A stretch of DNA of 64,000 bases from Planctomycetaceae bacterium (GTDB lineage Bacteria; Planctomycetota; Planctomycetia; Planctomycetales; Planctomycetaceae), in assembly GCA_017795105.1 (NCBI GenBank), contig CP051247.1, positions 4,868,001 to 4,932,000 on the forward strand, read 5' to 3'. Shown here in pieces: positions 27,034 to 35,106 of the stretch. Both the position numbers and the translations under genes were made by a program. The notes beneath the pieces are model-generated. The model was not told the origin of the DNA, did not search any database, and saw only the letters and a list, made by a program, of their open reading frames with translations. Positions within the stretch are counted from its first letter, which is position 1. Each line of letters opens with the position of its first letter.

Positions 27034-27104
27034 GTGGCACTGGCTCTGCCAGTGCCCTCCGGAGTCGACGTAATACTGTGAAACACTGGCAGAGCCAGTG
27101 GCAC
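27034..27104. repeat. Nested inverted repeats of the CACTGGC/GCCAGTG type
   Basis: The left arm 27034-27054 and right arm 27084-27104 are reverse complements at 20 of 21 positions. Each arm is itself a tight hairpin: GGCACTGGC-TCT-GCCAGTGCC at 27036-27056 and CACTGGC-AGA-GCCAGTG at 27084-27100. It lies between a sulfatase stop and the HemQ gene, on no ORF. I take it as a dispersed planctomycete intergenic hairpin element, possibly also acting as a terminator. Confidence 0.8.
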
Positions 27105-27171
27105 CCAATGATGAGTATCAATCGAGAAAATGGCTGGTGAGAATCCGGTCTCATACCGTGAAAGGTTACTG

Positions 27172-28017
27172 ATGAGTGGACGTCCCCCGATGCCGCAGAC
27201 GCCGGATGAAGAACCGAGCATCAAGCTTCATGAAGGCTGGCACTGTCTGCATGTTTACTATCGCGTGAATCAACAGGCGTTGAACGCACTCTCGCCGGAA
27301 GACCGGGCTCAGGGGCGTGAAGAAGTCGGCCATTGGCTGAATCCGGAACGCGAGGGGGCTCCCGAGCGGCTGCAGGTTTCGGTGACATCAGGCCATCGAG
27401 CCGATCTGGGCGTGATGATGATGGATCCCGATCCGCTGGTGATCGATGCGGTCTGTCAGGGCGTTCGATCCTCGAAGCTCGGCACGGTGCTGGAGCCAAC
27501 GTATTCGTTCGTTTCACTCACGGAGATTTCCGAGTACGTGCCGACCGTTGAGCAGTTCTCCGAGAAATTGCAGCGGGAAGGGGCCAATCCTGAAGACGAT
27601 ATGTTCAAGGCTCGCGTTCGCGGCTACGAACAGCGACTGCCGGCCATGAACAAGCAGCGGATCTATCCGGATATCCCGCCGTATCCGGTCGTCTGCTTCT
27701 ACCCAATGAACAAGATCCGCGACCCGCACGCCAACTGGTACGATCTGCCCTTCAGTGCCCGTTCGGAACTGATGGCCGAGCACGCGACGTCGGGAATCAA
27801 ATTCGCCGGCAAAGTCTCCCAGCTGATCACGGCCTCGACCGGTCTCGACGACTGGGAATGGGGCGTCACTCTCTGGGGTCGCAACCCGGCGTACATCAAA
27901 GACATCGTCTACACGATGCGGTTCGACAAAGCCTCGGCTCGCTATGCCGAGTTCGGACCGTTCTACATCGGGTACGTGATGTCGGCGAGCGAAGCGCTGG
28001 AACACCTGCGGGTGTGA
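27172..28017 (+). CDS. hemQ: Coproheme decarboxylase (chlorite dismutase family, HemQ/ChdC)
   Basis: 281 residues from the ATG at 27172, which has GAAAGG 7 nt upstream. A start at 27130 would add 14 residues and has a poor SD. The C-terminal ferredoxin-like half has CFYPMNKIR and NWYDLPFSARSELMAEH. YPM(N/S)K is the mark of HemQ, and H204 in MAEHATSG is the proximal heme ligand. HemQ removes the two propionate carboxyls of coproheme III to give heme b, the last step of the coproporphyrin-dependent pathway. The N-terminal 20 residues are Pro-rich. No other heme gene is adjacent. A general Cld-family heme peroxidase is the alternative. Confidence 0.88.
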   Translation: MSGRPPMPQTPDEEPSIKLHEGWHCLHVYYRVNQQALNALSPEDRAQGREEVGHWLNPEREGAPERLQVSVTSGHRADLGVMMMDPDPLVIDAVCQGVRSSKLGTVLEPTYSFVSLTEISEYVPTVEQFSEKLQREGANPEDDMFKARVRGYEQRLPAMNKQRIYPDIPPYPVVCFYPMNKIRDPHANWYDLPFSARSELMAEHATSGIKFAGKVSQLITASTGLDDWEWGVTLWGRNPAYIKDIVYTMRFDKASARYAEFGPFYIGYVMSASEALEHLRV

Positions 28018-28055
28018 GCTGAGCGATCGCTAATCGCAGTCGATAGCCGGGTGCA

Positions 28056-28076
28056 ACTGCTGGCTCGCCCAGCAGT
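28056..28076. repeat. Intergenic hairpin (ACTGCTGG/CCAGCAGT)
   Basis: ACTGCTGG (28056-28063) and CCAGCAGT (28069-28076), loop CTCGC. It lies between convergent genes and could end both. Its wording (GTGCAACTGCTGG..CCAGCAGTGC) is close to the element at 27034-27104, so I read it as a member of the same repeat family. Confidence 0.6.
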
Positions 28077-28133
28077 GCGCTTCCTGGCTTTGATGTTGCT
28101 TCTTTACGCCAGTGGCACACTTAACCATGCGGT

Positions 28134-28994
28134 TCACGCCGGTGACGGTTCGATCGATTTGACGAACGCGGGCAGGTCGGCCAGCTTCGGGCAGTGGGTT
28201 GAAAACGGGATCTTCTGCAGGAGATCCCGCGTCACGGCCTGGCCTCCGACCACGATGGAAGTGAGCCGGCCGCAGTCGGCGTAGAAGTCTCGGTAGCCGT
28301 TGACGACCGCCTCTTCATCTTCGATGTATGACAGGCTGAACCAGACGAGTTTCGGCTGCAGCGTGCGGGTCGCTTCGGCGAAGGAGGTGAGAGGAATGTT
28401 CTCTCCCAGGGAGATGGCCCGCCAGCCGAGTTCCTTGAGCACGGTTTCGACCATCAGGGTCGGCAACCGGTAAGGATCGCCCGACACGCCGCCGCCAATG
28501 GCCAGCGGAGCTTCCGCCGGCGGGACGGGCAAGAGTCGCCGCAGGTCGTGTACGAGCAGGCAGGCGATCTCGCAGCCGCGCCGTTCGTGGTACACATCGG
28601 CATCGCCACACTCCCAACGATCGCCAATCAGATGAAGCGCCCGGGCGATGACATTCTCGCAGATTTCGAGCACCGGCTTGCCGGAGAGATAAAGGGCTGA
28701 GTTGATCTCGCGGCAGCGCTCTTCATCAAGCGCAAGCAGGCCGTTGCAGAGTTCCGTAGCCGAATCGTTCTCGTTCAGGGAAGCCAGATCGAGAATTCCG
28801 GGCAGTCCGAGAATCTCCGGGTGCACCAGCGGTCGATGGCTTTCGCGCAGGAACCGCAGCAGCGTCGTCGTGCTGATGCGACGGTGTCCGCCGCTGGTGT
28901 ACTGCGTTTCTACATCGCCTTTATCGCACCAGCGTTTCACAGAAGATTCGCTGACCTGCAATGCCTGGGCGACTTGTCTCGGGCTCAGAAACAT
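28134..28994 (-). CDS. MerR-type regulator with degenerate B12-binding (CarH/LitR-like) domain
   Basis: A 286-residue protein. Residues 1-50 are an excisionase/MerR winged helix: FLSPRQVAQALQVSESSVKRWCDKGDV, then the GGHRRI wing. Residues about 75-165 fit the helical B12-binding-2 cap and 165-280 the Rossmann B12-binding domain. In CarH the cap has Wx9EH and the Rossmann domain an axial His. Here the cap reads W..x9..E-R and the expected His position reads GDPYRLP, so the cobalamin ligands are altered. It may bind cobalamin weakly, bind something else, or act by dimerisation alone. It is divergent from the sigma factor at 29282 across a repeat-rich 287-nt gap, which suggests it controls that gene and itself. 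Confidence 0.85.
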   Translation of the reverse strand: MFLSPRQVAQALQVSESSVKRWCDKGDVETQYTSGGHRRISTTTLLRFLRESHRPLVHPEILGLPGILDLASLNENDSATELCNGLLALDEERCREINSALYLSGKPVLEICENVIARALHLIGDRWECGDADVYHERRGCEIACLLVHDLRRLLPVPPAEAPLAIGGGVSGDPYRLPTLMVETVLKELGWRAISLGENIPLTSFAEATRTLQPKLVWFSLSYIEDEEAVVNGYRDFYADCGRLTSIVVGGQAVTRDLLQKIPFSTHCPKLADLPAFVKSIEPSPA

Positions 28995-29281
28995 ATGGGG
29001 TTCAGAGTGGGATAACTTAGAAATGAATGTTCTGAACGATTCAGAGTGTTTGTAAGTCTTTACTATATGGGGATATCGGTCGAATGGCGACAGCGTTGTG
29101 CAAACGGAACCTAAAAATTTGTGAATGTTCCAAAATGTTCTTGAAATCGTTCCGGGCGTGTCTAAGACCCCGTAAACGATTTGAACGATTTGAGTCGAGA
29201 CCGGCGTCTGGCTGACTCGCAGCAGCTGGCCAGAAACGCCTCACGACTGTGATCAAAGGTGATCCGACGAAGGAGAGACTC
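28995..29281. promoter_or_regulatory. Divergent control region between MerR regulator and sigma factor
   Basis: This 287-nt gap holds repeated short words: TTCAGAGTG at 29001-29009 and 29040-29048; GAATGTTC at 29025-29032 and 29123-29130; TGAACGATT at 29033-29041 and 29182-29190; a further AACGATT at 29175-29181 and its complement AATCGTT at 29145-29151. The clustering looks like several binding sites for one regulator, most simply the adjacent MerR protein. Promoter elements are not clear enough to place. Confidence 0.55.
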
Positions 29282-30307
29282 ATGACAACTTCCAAGGCTA
29301 CGGCAGTTGCCCCATCCGTGGGAAACCTCGGACAGGCAGGCCTCACAAATAATCTTGAAACAATGGTGACCGGCGTTGCACGTTCGGTGAAACGCAAACG
29401 GATGACGAGTCGCCGACTCAAAGAACTGGCTGCGTCGCTGGTCGAGATGGAAGTCGACTTCATTCCGGACAAACGTTATCAGCGGAAGAACGCGGCTGAT
29501 GAATTCCAGAACGACGATGTCTTCGACTATCTGGAAACCACCCCGCCCGAACGAAAAGAAAGCTTGTCTCACGAAGCCTCCGAGATGGCTTCGCGAGTGG
29601 CCCAGATGCCGCTGCTCTCCCCAGACAATGAGCAGAAGTATTTCAGCCAGATGAACTATTTGAAGTTCCGGTTCAATCAGCTTCGCTCCCGCATCGATCC
29701 CGATCAGCCTGATCGGACGTTGGTGCTGGAGGCGGATCGCACTATCCGCCATGCCTATGTCGTGCGTGACCTGCTCATTCGTTCGAACATGCGGCTGGTT
29801 ATCTCCGTCACGAAGAAGTTCGTAACCTCGCAAATGTCCTTCGACGAACTCTTCAGTGACGGAGTGCTGGCCCTGATGCAGGCGGTCGAGAAATTCGACA
29901 TCGGCCGCGGCTACCGTTTCAGCACCTATGCTTATTACTCGGTATCGCGAAGCATGTATCGTTTCACCAAGCGACTGCGAAAGCGGATGCTCACGGTCGA
30001 TACGTTCGATCGCGATCTGGGAGAAGAAAAGCCCGCAGAAGCCTTGTGGCCGGAACAGACCTGGTCGACCGTTTCAAAGACACTGACGGAGATGATCACC
30101 CAGCTGGATGAGCGGGAACAGTGGATCATCCGGCAGCGATTTTCTCTCGACGAGCCGGGTAAGACGCCGACCTACAAGGCGCTCGCTGAGAAACTCGGCG
30201 TCTGCAACGAGCGAGTCCGGCAGTTGGAGAAGCGGGCGTTGCTGAAGCTGAGAAACATGCAGGAGTCGGCCCAACTTGACGATTTGGTGGCGACTCTTCC
30301 TGTCTGA
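29282..30307 (+). CDS. RNA polymerase sigma factor, sigma-70 family (alternative)
   Basis: 341 residues from the ATG at 29282, preceded by a strong AAGGAGAG SD. An upstream GTG at 29249 would overlap that SD. The N-terminus (about 1-90) is unconserved. Region 2 is clear: NMRLVISVTKKF, SFDELFSDGVLALMQAVEKFD, then RGYRFSTYAYYSVSRSMYRF for -10 recognition and melting. A weak region 3 follows, and region 4 closes the protein: DEREQWIIRQRF, TYKALAEKLGVCNERVRQLEKRALLKL for -35 contact. It is too divergent and short for the housekeeping RpoD. It is divergent from a MerR/B12-type regulator, recalling light- or stress-responsive regulator-sigma pairs, and is followed by a hairpin terminator. Confidence 0.88.
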   Translation: MTTSKATAVAPSVGNLGQAGLTNNLETMVTGVARSVKRKRMTSRRLKELAASLVEMEVDFIPDKRYQRKNAADEFQNDDVFDYLETTPPERKESLSHEASEMASRVAQMPLLSPDNEQKYFSQMNYLKFRFNQLRSRIDPDQPDRTLVLEADRTIRHAYVVRDLLIRSNMRLVISVTKKFVTSQMSFDELFSDGVLALMQAVEKFDIGRGYRFSTYAYYSVSRSMYRFTKRLRKRMLTVDTFDRDLGEEKPAEALWPEQTWSTVSKTLTEMITQLDEREQWIIRQRFSLDEPGKTPTYKALAEKLGVCNERVRQLEKRALLKLRNMQESAQLDDLVATLPV

Positions 30308-30333
30308 TTGACAGCTGAATTCGAGTGTGTGCC

Positions 30334-30370
30334 GAGATCCGTAGCGTTGGACGCTGCGGATCTCTTGCAT
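30334..30370 (+). terminator. Hairpin terminator after the sigma-factor gene
   Basis: GAGATCCGTAGCG (30334-30346) pairs with CGCTGCGGATCTC (30352-30364), one wobble, 5-nt loop. The tail (TTGCATTTT) is only moderately T-rich, so efficiency is uncertain. Confidence 0.65.
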
Positions 30371-30528
30371 TTTGGGGAAGATGGAAAATCCTCGAAGCAG
30401 CGATTTTCCTGTCACTGGCGCGTGGCATATGATATAAGTGAGGTGCGTTTCCGGTCCTCCGGGGCGTCTCTCCTGAACCCGACCTCATCGAGCTTCCGCC
30501 CCCTGCGGTAACACCGAACGGAACTGTC

Positions 30529-30936
30529 ATGACCGCCAAGCACATCGTTCTGATCGAAGACGATCGCGAAATCTCCACCACCCTCCAGGCCGTGCTTAAG
30601 AACGCCGGGTACCGTGTTACCCCGTGCAGTAACGGGATCGAAGGTCGCAAGGCGATCGAAACGGAATCGCCGGATCTCGTCGTGACGGACATGATGATGC
30701 CCCGAATGGGCGGCTTCCCGGTGCTTGAGTTTCTCAAGACGATGGACAATCCTCCCAAGGTGATCATGGTCACGGCCAACGAAGGCGGCCGGCATAAGGC
30801 CTATGCGGAAATGCTCGGTGTCTCGGCGTATCTGCGGAAACCGTTCGCGATGGATCTGTTCCTCGACACGATCAGCGAAGTTCTTGACGACACGGAAGAC
30901 TCTCCGCCGCTGAAGCGTAAGTCCCGCAAAAGCTAA
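30529..30936 (+). CDS. Single-domain response regulator (CheY-like receiver)
   Basis: A 135-residue receiver domain with a short basic tail. The phosphorylation site is D54 (LVVTDMMMP). The acidic pocket is E10-D11-D12, the switch Thr is T82 (IMVTAN) and the conserved Lys is K104 (YLRKPF). There is no output domain, so it should act by protein contact, like CheY or a phosphorelay intermediate. The C-terminus (KRKSRKS) is strongly basic. No histidine kinase is adjacent. The next gene (DUF1501) starts 62 nt downstream but is functionally unrelated. Confidence 0.92.
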   Translation: MTAKHIVLIEDDREISTTLQAVLKNAGYRVTPCSNGIEGRKAIETESPDLVVTDMMMPRMGGFPVLEFLKTMDNPPKVIMVTANEGGRHKAYAEMLGVSAYLRKPFAMDLFLDTISEVLDDTEDSPPLKRKSRKS

Positions 30937-30998
30937 GTTCGCCGCTGTTCAGACGTTGAATTGGTGACCGTGAACAAACTGCAGCTGAGGTTCCGCCC

Positions 30999-32468
30999 GT
31001 GAATTCCAAGGTTTATTACGACCCGAAGACCGGCTCGGTCACGCCACATCGTCAGTTTGCGACCTCTCGGCGACAGATGCTCCAGGCCTGCGGAGCCGGA
31101 TTCGGAATGCTGCCGCTGGCCTGGTTCAACGCTCAGAACGCCAACGCGGCTCCCGCTGCAGCCGCTCCCGATCCGCTGGCTCCGAAGCAGACTCACTTCC
31201 TCGGAACTGCCAAGCGGGTGATCTACCTGTTCATGGAAGGGGGCCCGAGCCATATCGACCTGTTCGATCCCAAACCGGCTCTCAAAGATCTCGACGGCAA
31301 ACCGCTGCCGGACAGCTTCGAAAAAGTCATTCTGGCAATGGGGGAGTCGAACGCTCCGCTGCTGGCCAGTCCCCGCAAATGGAAGCAGCATGGTGAAGCC
31401 GGGACATGGGTTTCCGACTGGCTTCCGCATACCGCCGAATGTGTCGACGATATCGCGGTGATTCGCTCCTGCTGGGGGAACGGGATCAACCATGCCGGCG
31501 GCGTGTGTCAGATGAACACCGGTCAAACCCTGGCCGGACGTCCTTCACTCGGGGCCTGGGTCACGTATGGGCTGGGCACGGAGAATCAGGATCTGCCGGC
31601 CTTTGTCGTGCTGAAAGACACTGGCAGCGAGGTCGTGAACGGACCGCGAAGCTGGGGCACGGGATTCATGCCGGCTGTCTATCAGGGGACCGTGCTGCAG
31701 TCGGAAGGAGATCCGATTCCGAACCTGTACCCGCCGAAGTCGCTGGCTGAAGAACGTCAGCGGCGGAAGCTGGAGTTTCTGAAGCAAATCAATCGTCAGC
31801 ACGCAGCCGCCCGTCCAGAGGAAACGGAACTCGATGCGCGGATTCGGAGTTACGAACTCGCCTTCCGGATGCAGGCAGCCGCCCCGCTGGCGGTGAACCT
31901 GGAAGAAGAGACTCGCGAAACGCATGAGATGTACGGCACGAATGACAAGACAACCAAGCGTTACGGCGAGATGTGCCTGCTCGCTCGGCGACTGGCCGAA
32001 CGGGGCGTGCGATTCATTCAGCTCTACCACGGCTCGGGGAGCAAATGGGATTCGCATTCGAACATCGAAGGGAATCACTCCAAGCTTTGTGCTCAGATGG
32101 ATAAGCCGGTCGCGGCTCTCCTGAAAGATCTCAAGCAGCGTGGCATGCTCGAAGATACGCTTGTTCTCTGGGGCGGCGAGTTTGGCCGGACTCCAATGAG
32201 CGAGCAGGGGAACGGTCGCGATCATAATCCGTCCGGCTTCACGATGTGGGCCGCCGGCGGAGGCGTGAAAGGGGGCCAGACGCTCGGGGCCACCGACGAA
32301 ATCGGTCTGCACGCCGTTGAAGACCGGATGCACATTCACGACCTGCACGCCACGTGGCTGTCGCTGCTGGGGCTCGACCACATGCAGCTCGAATTCCGCC
32401 ACAAAGGCCGCCCGGAACGCCCCACGCTGAACGAAGGGCATCCGCTGAAAAAGCTGACGACGGGGTAA
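30999..32468 (+). CDS. DUF1501 domain protein (Tat-type leader)
   Basis: A 489-residue planctomycete protein of the DUF1501 family, related to alkaline phosphatase/sulfatase-fold hydrolases. The leader has SRRQMLQACGAGFGMLPLAW, a Tat-like twin-Arg signal. Core motifs are YLFMEGGPSHIDLFDPKP, HAGGVCQMNTG, EFGRTPMSEQGNGRDHNPSGF (probable metal-binding His/Asp) and the closing HDLHATWLSLLGLDH. DUF1501 genes usually sit next to a DUF1549/DUF1553 PSD1-cytochrome gene, but here the partner is missing on both sides. The start is GTG at 30999. The enzymatic activity of the family is not established. Confidence 0.9.
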   Translation: MNSKVYYDPKTGSVTPHRQFATSRRQMLQACGAGFGMLPLAWFNAQNANAAPAAAAPDPLAPKQTHFLGTAKRVIYLFMEGGPSHIDLFDPKPALKDLDGKPLPDSFEKVILAMGESNAPLLASPRKWKQHGEAGTWVSDWLPHTAECVDDIAVIRSCWGNGINHAGGVCQMNTGQTLAGRPSLGAWVTYGLGTENQDLPAFVVLKDTGSEVVNGPRSWGTGFMPAVYQGTVLQSEGDPIPNLYPPKSLAEERQRRKLEFLKQINRQHAAARPEETELDARIRSYELAFRMQAAAPLAVNLEEETRETHEMYGTNDKTTKRYGEMCLLARRLAERGVRFIQLYHGSGSKWDSHSNIEGNHSKLCAQMDKPVAALLKDLKQRGMLEDTLVLWGGEFGRTPMSEQGNGRDHNPSGFTMWAAGGGVKGGQTLGATDEIGLHAVEDRMHIHDLHATWLSLLGLDHMQLEFRHKGRPERPTLNEGHPLKKLTTG

Positions 32469-32528
32469 ATAAGAACGCGGTGTCGTGTGATGCCCGGGTG
32501 TGAGCATGCTTGTCCCTCGAACGGGATG

Positions 32529-32550
32529 ACTCAGACGCGTGCGTCTGAGT
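32529..32550. repeat. 22-nt perfect hairpin repeat (CAGACGC/GCGTCTG)
   Basis: ACTCAGACGC and its exact complement GCGTCTGAGT are separated by GT. It shares the CAGACG..CGTCTG core with the palindrome at 32647-32666, and runs directly into the dispersed sequence at 32549-32571. Confidence 0.8.
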
Positions 32551-32571
32551 GGCGCAGCCACAAGAGGTCGC
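32549..32571. repeat. Dispersed repeat, copy 1
   Basis: A 23-nt sequence starting GTGGCGCAGCCACAAGAG matches 50423-50445 at 22 of 23 positions. The two copies are 18 kb apart, both in intergenic repeat patches. It contains a small hairpin, GTGGC-GCA-GCCAC. Confidence 0.75.
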
Positions 32572-32646
32572 TGACCGACGTCCTGCTGATCGCATACACC
32601 GCAGATTTCCGTCATCGCTTCACAGCTTCTTCGTGTGACTTCGTCA

Positions 32647-32666
32647 CCCAGACGTGCACGTCTGGG
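32647..32666. repeat. 20-nt perfect palindrome (CCCAGACGTG/CACGTCTGGG)
   Basis: A perfect palindrome related in sequence to 32529-32550. The two frame about 100 nt of otherwise featureless DNA. Only weak overlapping ORFs cross it. Confidence 0.75.
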
Positions 32667-32820
32667 CCATCCTTCTCTTGGAGAATGCATGCGAGACTTT
32701 GTGCGTTGCGATCGGCGTTTCGGTCCCTCATTTCTGTCCGTTCACGGGCCTGCTGAACAGTCCCCCGGGAAAATCGCTTCAAGCGGCATATCCTGAATAA
32801 CCGATACAGTCGATAGCGCA

Positions 32821-32855
32821 GACTTCAGCGAGCGCGATTCGTTGACGCTGAAGTC
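32821..32855. repeat. 10-bp stem inverted repeat
   Basis: GACTTCAGCG (32821-32830) and CGCTGAAGTC (32846-32855), 15-nt loop. The intergenic stretch 32469-33049 (581 nt) holds these hairpins and no convincing gene. This last one is nearest the following gene and may be a regulatory or terminator structure. Confidence 0.55.
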
Positions 32856-33049
32856 CTGCCTTTCGATGAGGCCGCGGGGTCGGTTGGGGGATCAGCCGTT
32901 ACGCGTTTCCGCTGTGGAAGAAGTCATTGGACGGATGCAGCGGACGGAAATCACTGGGGATGTGGGCGAAACACCTGCGAAGTTACGCAGAGACGACGAT
33001 GGTCTGCCAGCTCGACAGACCAGGCATCGTGGTTCGCAAGGGGACAGTC

Positions 33050-34654
33050 ATGCGACGGGTATCAATTCTGTCTGCACTGGGGGCGATCATCAGCCTCTGG
33101 GCGCCGCTCACGGCCTGTCTGGCTGAGGACCCGGCGACGATCATCACGTCCCGGGATGAATTCACCATTCCCTTCCGGTACGACCAGCAAATGCTGGGAC
33201 GGCTATCGGCTCGCGAAGTCGTGCTTTCCGTGTCTGTCGATGGCGGACGCAGCTGGAATCAGACCGCTGCTCAACCGATCGACCAACAGGACTTTCAGTT
33301 CGAACCAACCGCCGAAGGGGAATACTGGTTCGCGGTTTCGGTACGAGATACCGAAGGACGTCTGCATCCAGATCCGAAGCGAACGCCTCCGGGGTTGAAG
33401 GTGATCGTCGATCGGCAGAACCCGGAACTGCAGCTGAAATTGAATCGCGAACAGGCCGATCGGATCGGACTGAGCTGGAAAATTCGCGATGCTCATCCCG
33501 ATGTCGAAACTCTGCAACTGGAGTATCGCAACGCTTCCGATGAGACTTGGAAGCAGGTTTATATTGCGAAGGCGCTTTCCGGGCAAACCTCTTGGAAGAT
33601 GATGGCTGGTCAGTTACCGGAGGTTCGCGGTCGCGTATTCGATACGGCTGGAAACGTCACCCAGACGGTCGTCTCGCTCGAGAAAGAACCGGCGCTTCCG
33701 AAACCGAAACCGAAACCGAAAACGCAGACGATCACGGCGACCGATCCGGTTCAGCTGCCCGTTCTCAAAGAAGCTCCTGCAGAATCGCCGGCGATGCCGC
33801 TGATCATGCCGCAGGAAACAGCGACCGTGAATCAGCCGGTGCAGCTCAATGCTCCGCTGAACGTTCCGGCTCCGCCTCAAGGGGCTCCGACACCCACGCC
33901 GGTGGAAACCGAACCGGCGACGCCGCTGGCCCCGACACCCGAGTGGACTCAGAATCATCCGGGCAATCTTCCACAGGTCGCCTACGATGAGAGCACGCTT
34001 CCTGCCGAAGTGCTCGATCTGCAGGAAACGCGAACTCGTCACGTAAACGCCCATCAGTTTCAGATCGACTATCAGGTCGCCGGTGTCGGCCCTTCAGGGG
34101 TTGGAGCCGTGGAACTGTTTATCACCCAGGACAACGGCGTCCAGTGGTGGCGGTACGGGGTTGATCCCGATCTGAAGAGTCCGATGGAAGTCAGCGTGCC
34201 GGAAGACGGTCGCTATGGATTCCACTTTCGAATTCACAGCGGGGTCGGCAATGCCGAAGCTCCTCCGCAGCCGGGACAGGCGCCGCAGATCGATGTCATT
34301 GTCGACTCGCAGCCGCCCAAGCTGAATCTGGTTCGCAGCTATCAGGGACACGGCCCGCATATCAATCAGTTGACCGTGCAGTGGCAGCTGGAAGACGAGT
34401 ATCCGTCGGCCAAGCCGGTGGCTTTGTACTACTCGGGAAATCCTGGCGGGCCCTGGCAGCAGATCGACGGGGGCATCCGAAATACCGGAAGCTATACGTT
34501 CCGGTTGCCGCATCATGCCCCGACACGCATGTACCTGCGCATGGTCGCAACTGACAGTGCTGGAAACGCGACCGAGCAGATCACCCGGGAACCGCTGCTG
34601 ATCGACCTGTCTCGACCGACTGCGCGTGTGATTACGATCGATGCAATTCGCTAA
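33050..34654 (+). CDS. Secreted protein with duplicated Ig/FN3-like modules and Pro-rich linker
   Basis: 534 residues from the ATG at 33050 (AAGGGG SD 6 nt upstream). The frame is open to 32927, but that extension hides the signal peptide MRRVSILSALGAIISLW. Two similar halves are visible, residues about 30-215 and 325-530. Each begins with a strand pair ending in DGGRSW or DNGVQWW, continues with DGRYGFHFRI-type or EGEYWFAVSV strands, then VDRQNPELQL or VDSQPPKLNL, an LSWKIRD or VQWQLED segment, and a closing FDTAGN or TDSAGN loop. A 100-residue linker rich in Pro, Thr and Lys (KPKPKPK) joins them. No catalytic motif is visible. A periplasmic or surface structural protein is likely; specific function is unknown. 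Confidence 0.78.
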   Translation: MRRVSILSALGAIISLWAPLTACLAEDPATIITSRDEFTIPFRYDQQMLGRLSAREVVLSVSVDGGRSWNQTAAQPIDQQDFQFEPTAEGEYWFAVSVRDTEGRLHPDPKRTPPGLKVIVDRQNPELQLKLNREQADRIGLSWKIRDAHPDVETLQLEYRNASDETWKQVYIAKALSGQTSWKMMAGQLPEVRGRVFDTAGNVTQTVVSLEKEPALPKPKPKPKTQTITATDPVQLPVLKEAPAESPAMPLIMPQETATVNQPVQLNAPLNVPAPPQGAPTPTPVETEPATPLAPTPEWTQNHPGNLPQVAYDESTLPAEVLDLQETRTRHVNAHQFQIDYQVAGVGPSGVGAVELFITQDNGVQWWRYGVDPDLKSPMEVSVPEDGRYGFHFRIHSGVGNAEAPPQPGQAPQIDVIVDSQPPKLNLVRSYQGHGPHINQLTVQWQLEDEYPSAKPVALYYSGNPGGPWQQIDGGIRNTGSYTFRLPHHAPTRMYLRMVATDSAGNATEQITREPLLIDLSRPTARVITIDAIR

Positions 34655-34667
34655 ATGCCGTCCGGTC

Positions 34668-35078
34668 TCAGACGGACTTCTTCAGTTCCTGCTGCCCGCG
34701 TTCCAACAACGAACGCAATGAACGGCAGCAGGTTTGCATCGACAGGACCGCCTGTTGAAAGTTCGTATGCGTCGATGCTTCCGGGGCGTCGATCGCGAAC
34801 TGTTGCGTTGCCTTTTCGAGCTTGCCGATCTTCTTACTCAGCATCTTAAAGTAAGCCGCCGGATCATCGACGCGGGTTTCCAGTGCCCGCGAGGTGTCGA
34901 ACACGCTGCGGGCAATTCCCATCAGCTCCGGGAAGTCTTCGGATTCGTCGGAATGCTTGACGAACGTGCGAACCATCCACGCATGAGCCATGACCATCTG
35001 GCAGTCATGGACCAGTTCTTCGAGGGGAGAGACTTCGGGTTTCGTATCGGCGGTCTGGTTCTCGGTCTGCTCGTTCAT
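34668..35078 (-). CDS. Conserved hypothetical helical protein
   Basis: 136 residues from the ATG at 35078 (GAAAG just upstream; a GTG at 35084 is also in frame). After a polar N-terminal stretch, the rest is predicted helical with heptad-like spacing: PLEELVHDCQMVMAHAWMVRTF, AYFKMLSKKIGKLEKATQQF and MQTCCRSLRSLLERG. There is no signal peptide and no recognised domain. It is the third gene of a minus-strand unit, 28 nt after apt, which itself overlaps the kinase gene. It may be a cytoplasmic partner in that operon. I do not recognise the family. Confidence 0.7.
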   Translation of the reverse strand: MNEQTENQTADTKPEVSPLEELVHDCQMVMAHAWMVRTFVKHSDESEDFPELMGIARSVFDTSRALETRVDDPAAYFKMLSKKIGKLEKATQQFAIDAPEASTHTNFQQAVLSMQTCCRSLRSLLERGQQELKKSV

Positions 35079-35106
35079 ACACACTTTCAGAATTGCGACT
35101 CGGACG

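Noticed and set aside
27034..27104. Inverted repeats as ends of an insertion sequence
   Set aside because: Only about 30 nt separate the arms and no transposase is nearby.
32487..33126. Two short plus-strand ORFs (32487-32756 and 32842-33126)
   Set aside because: They cross hairpin repeats, lack SD sequences, and the second overlaps the signal peptide of the next gene in another frame.
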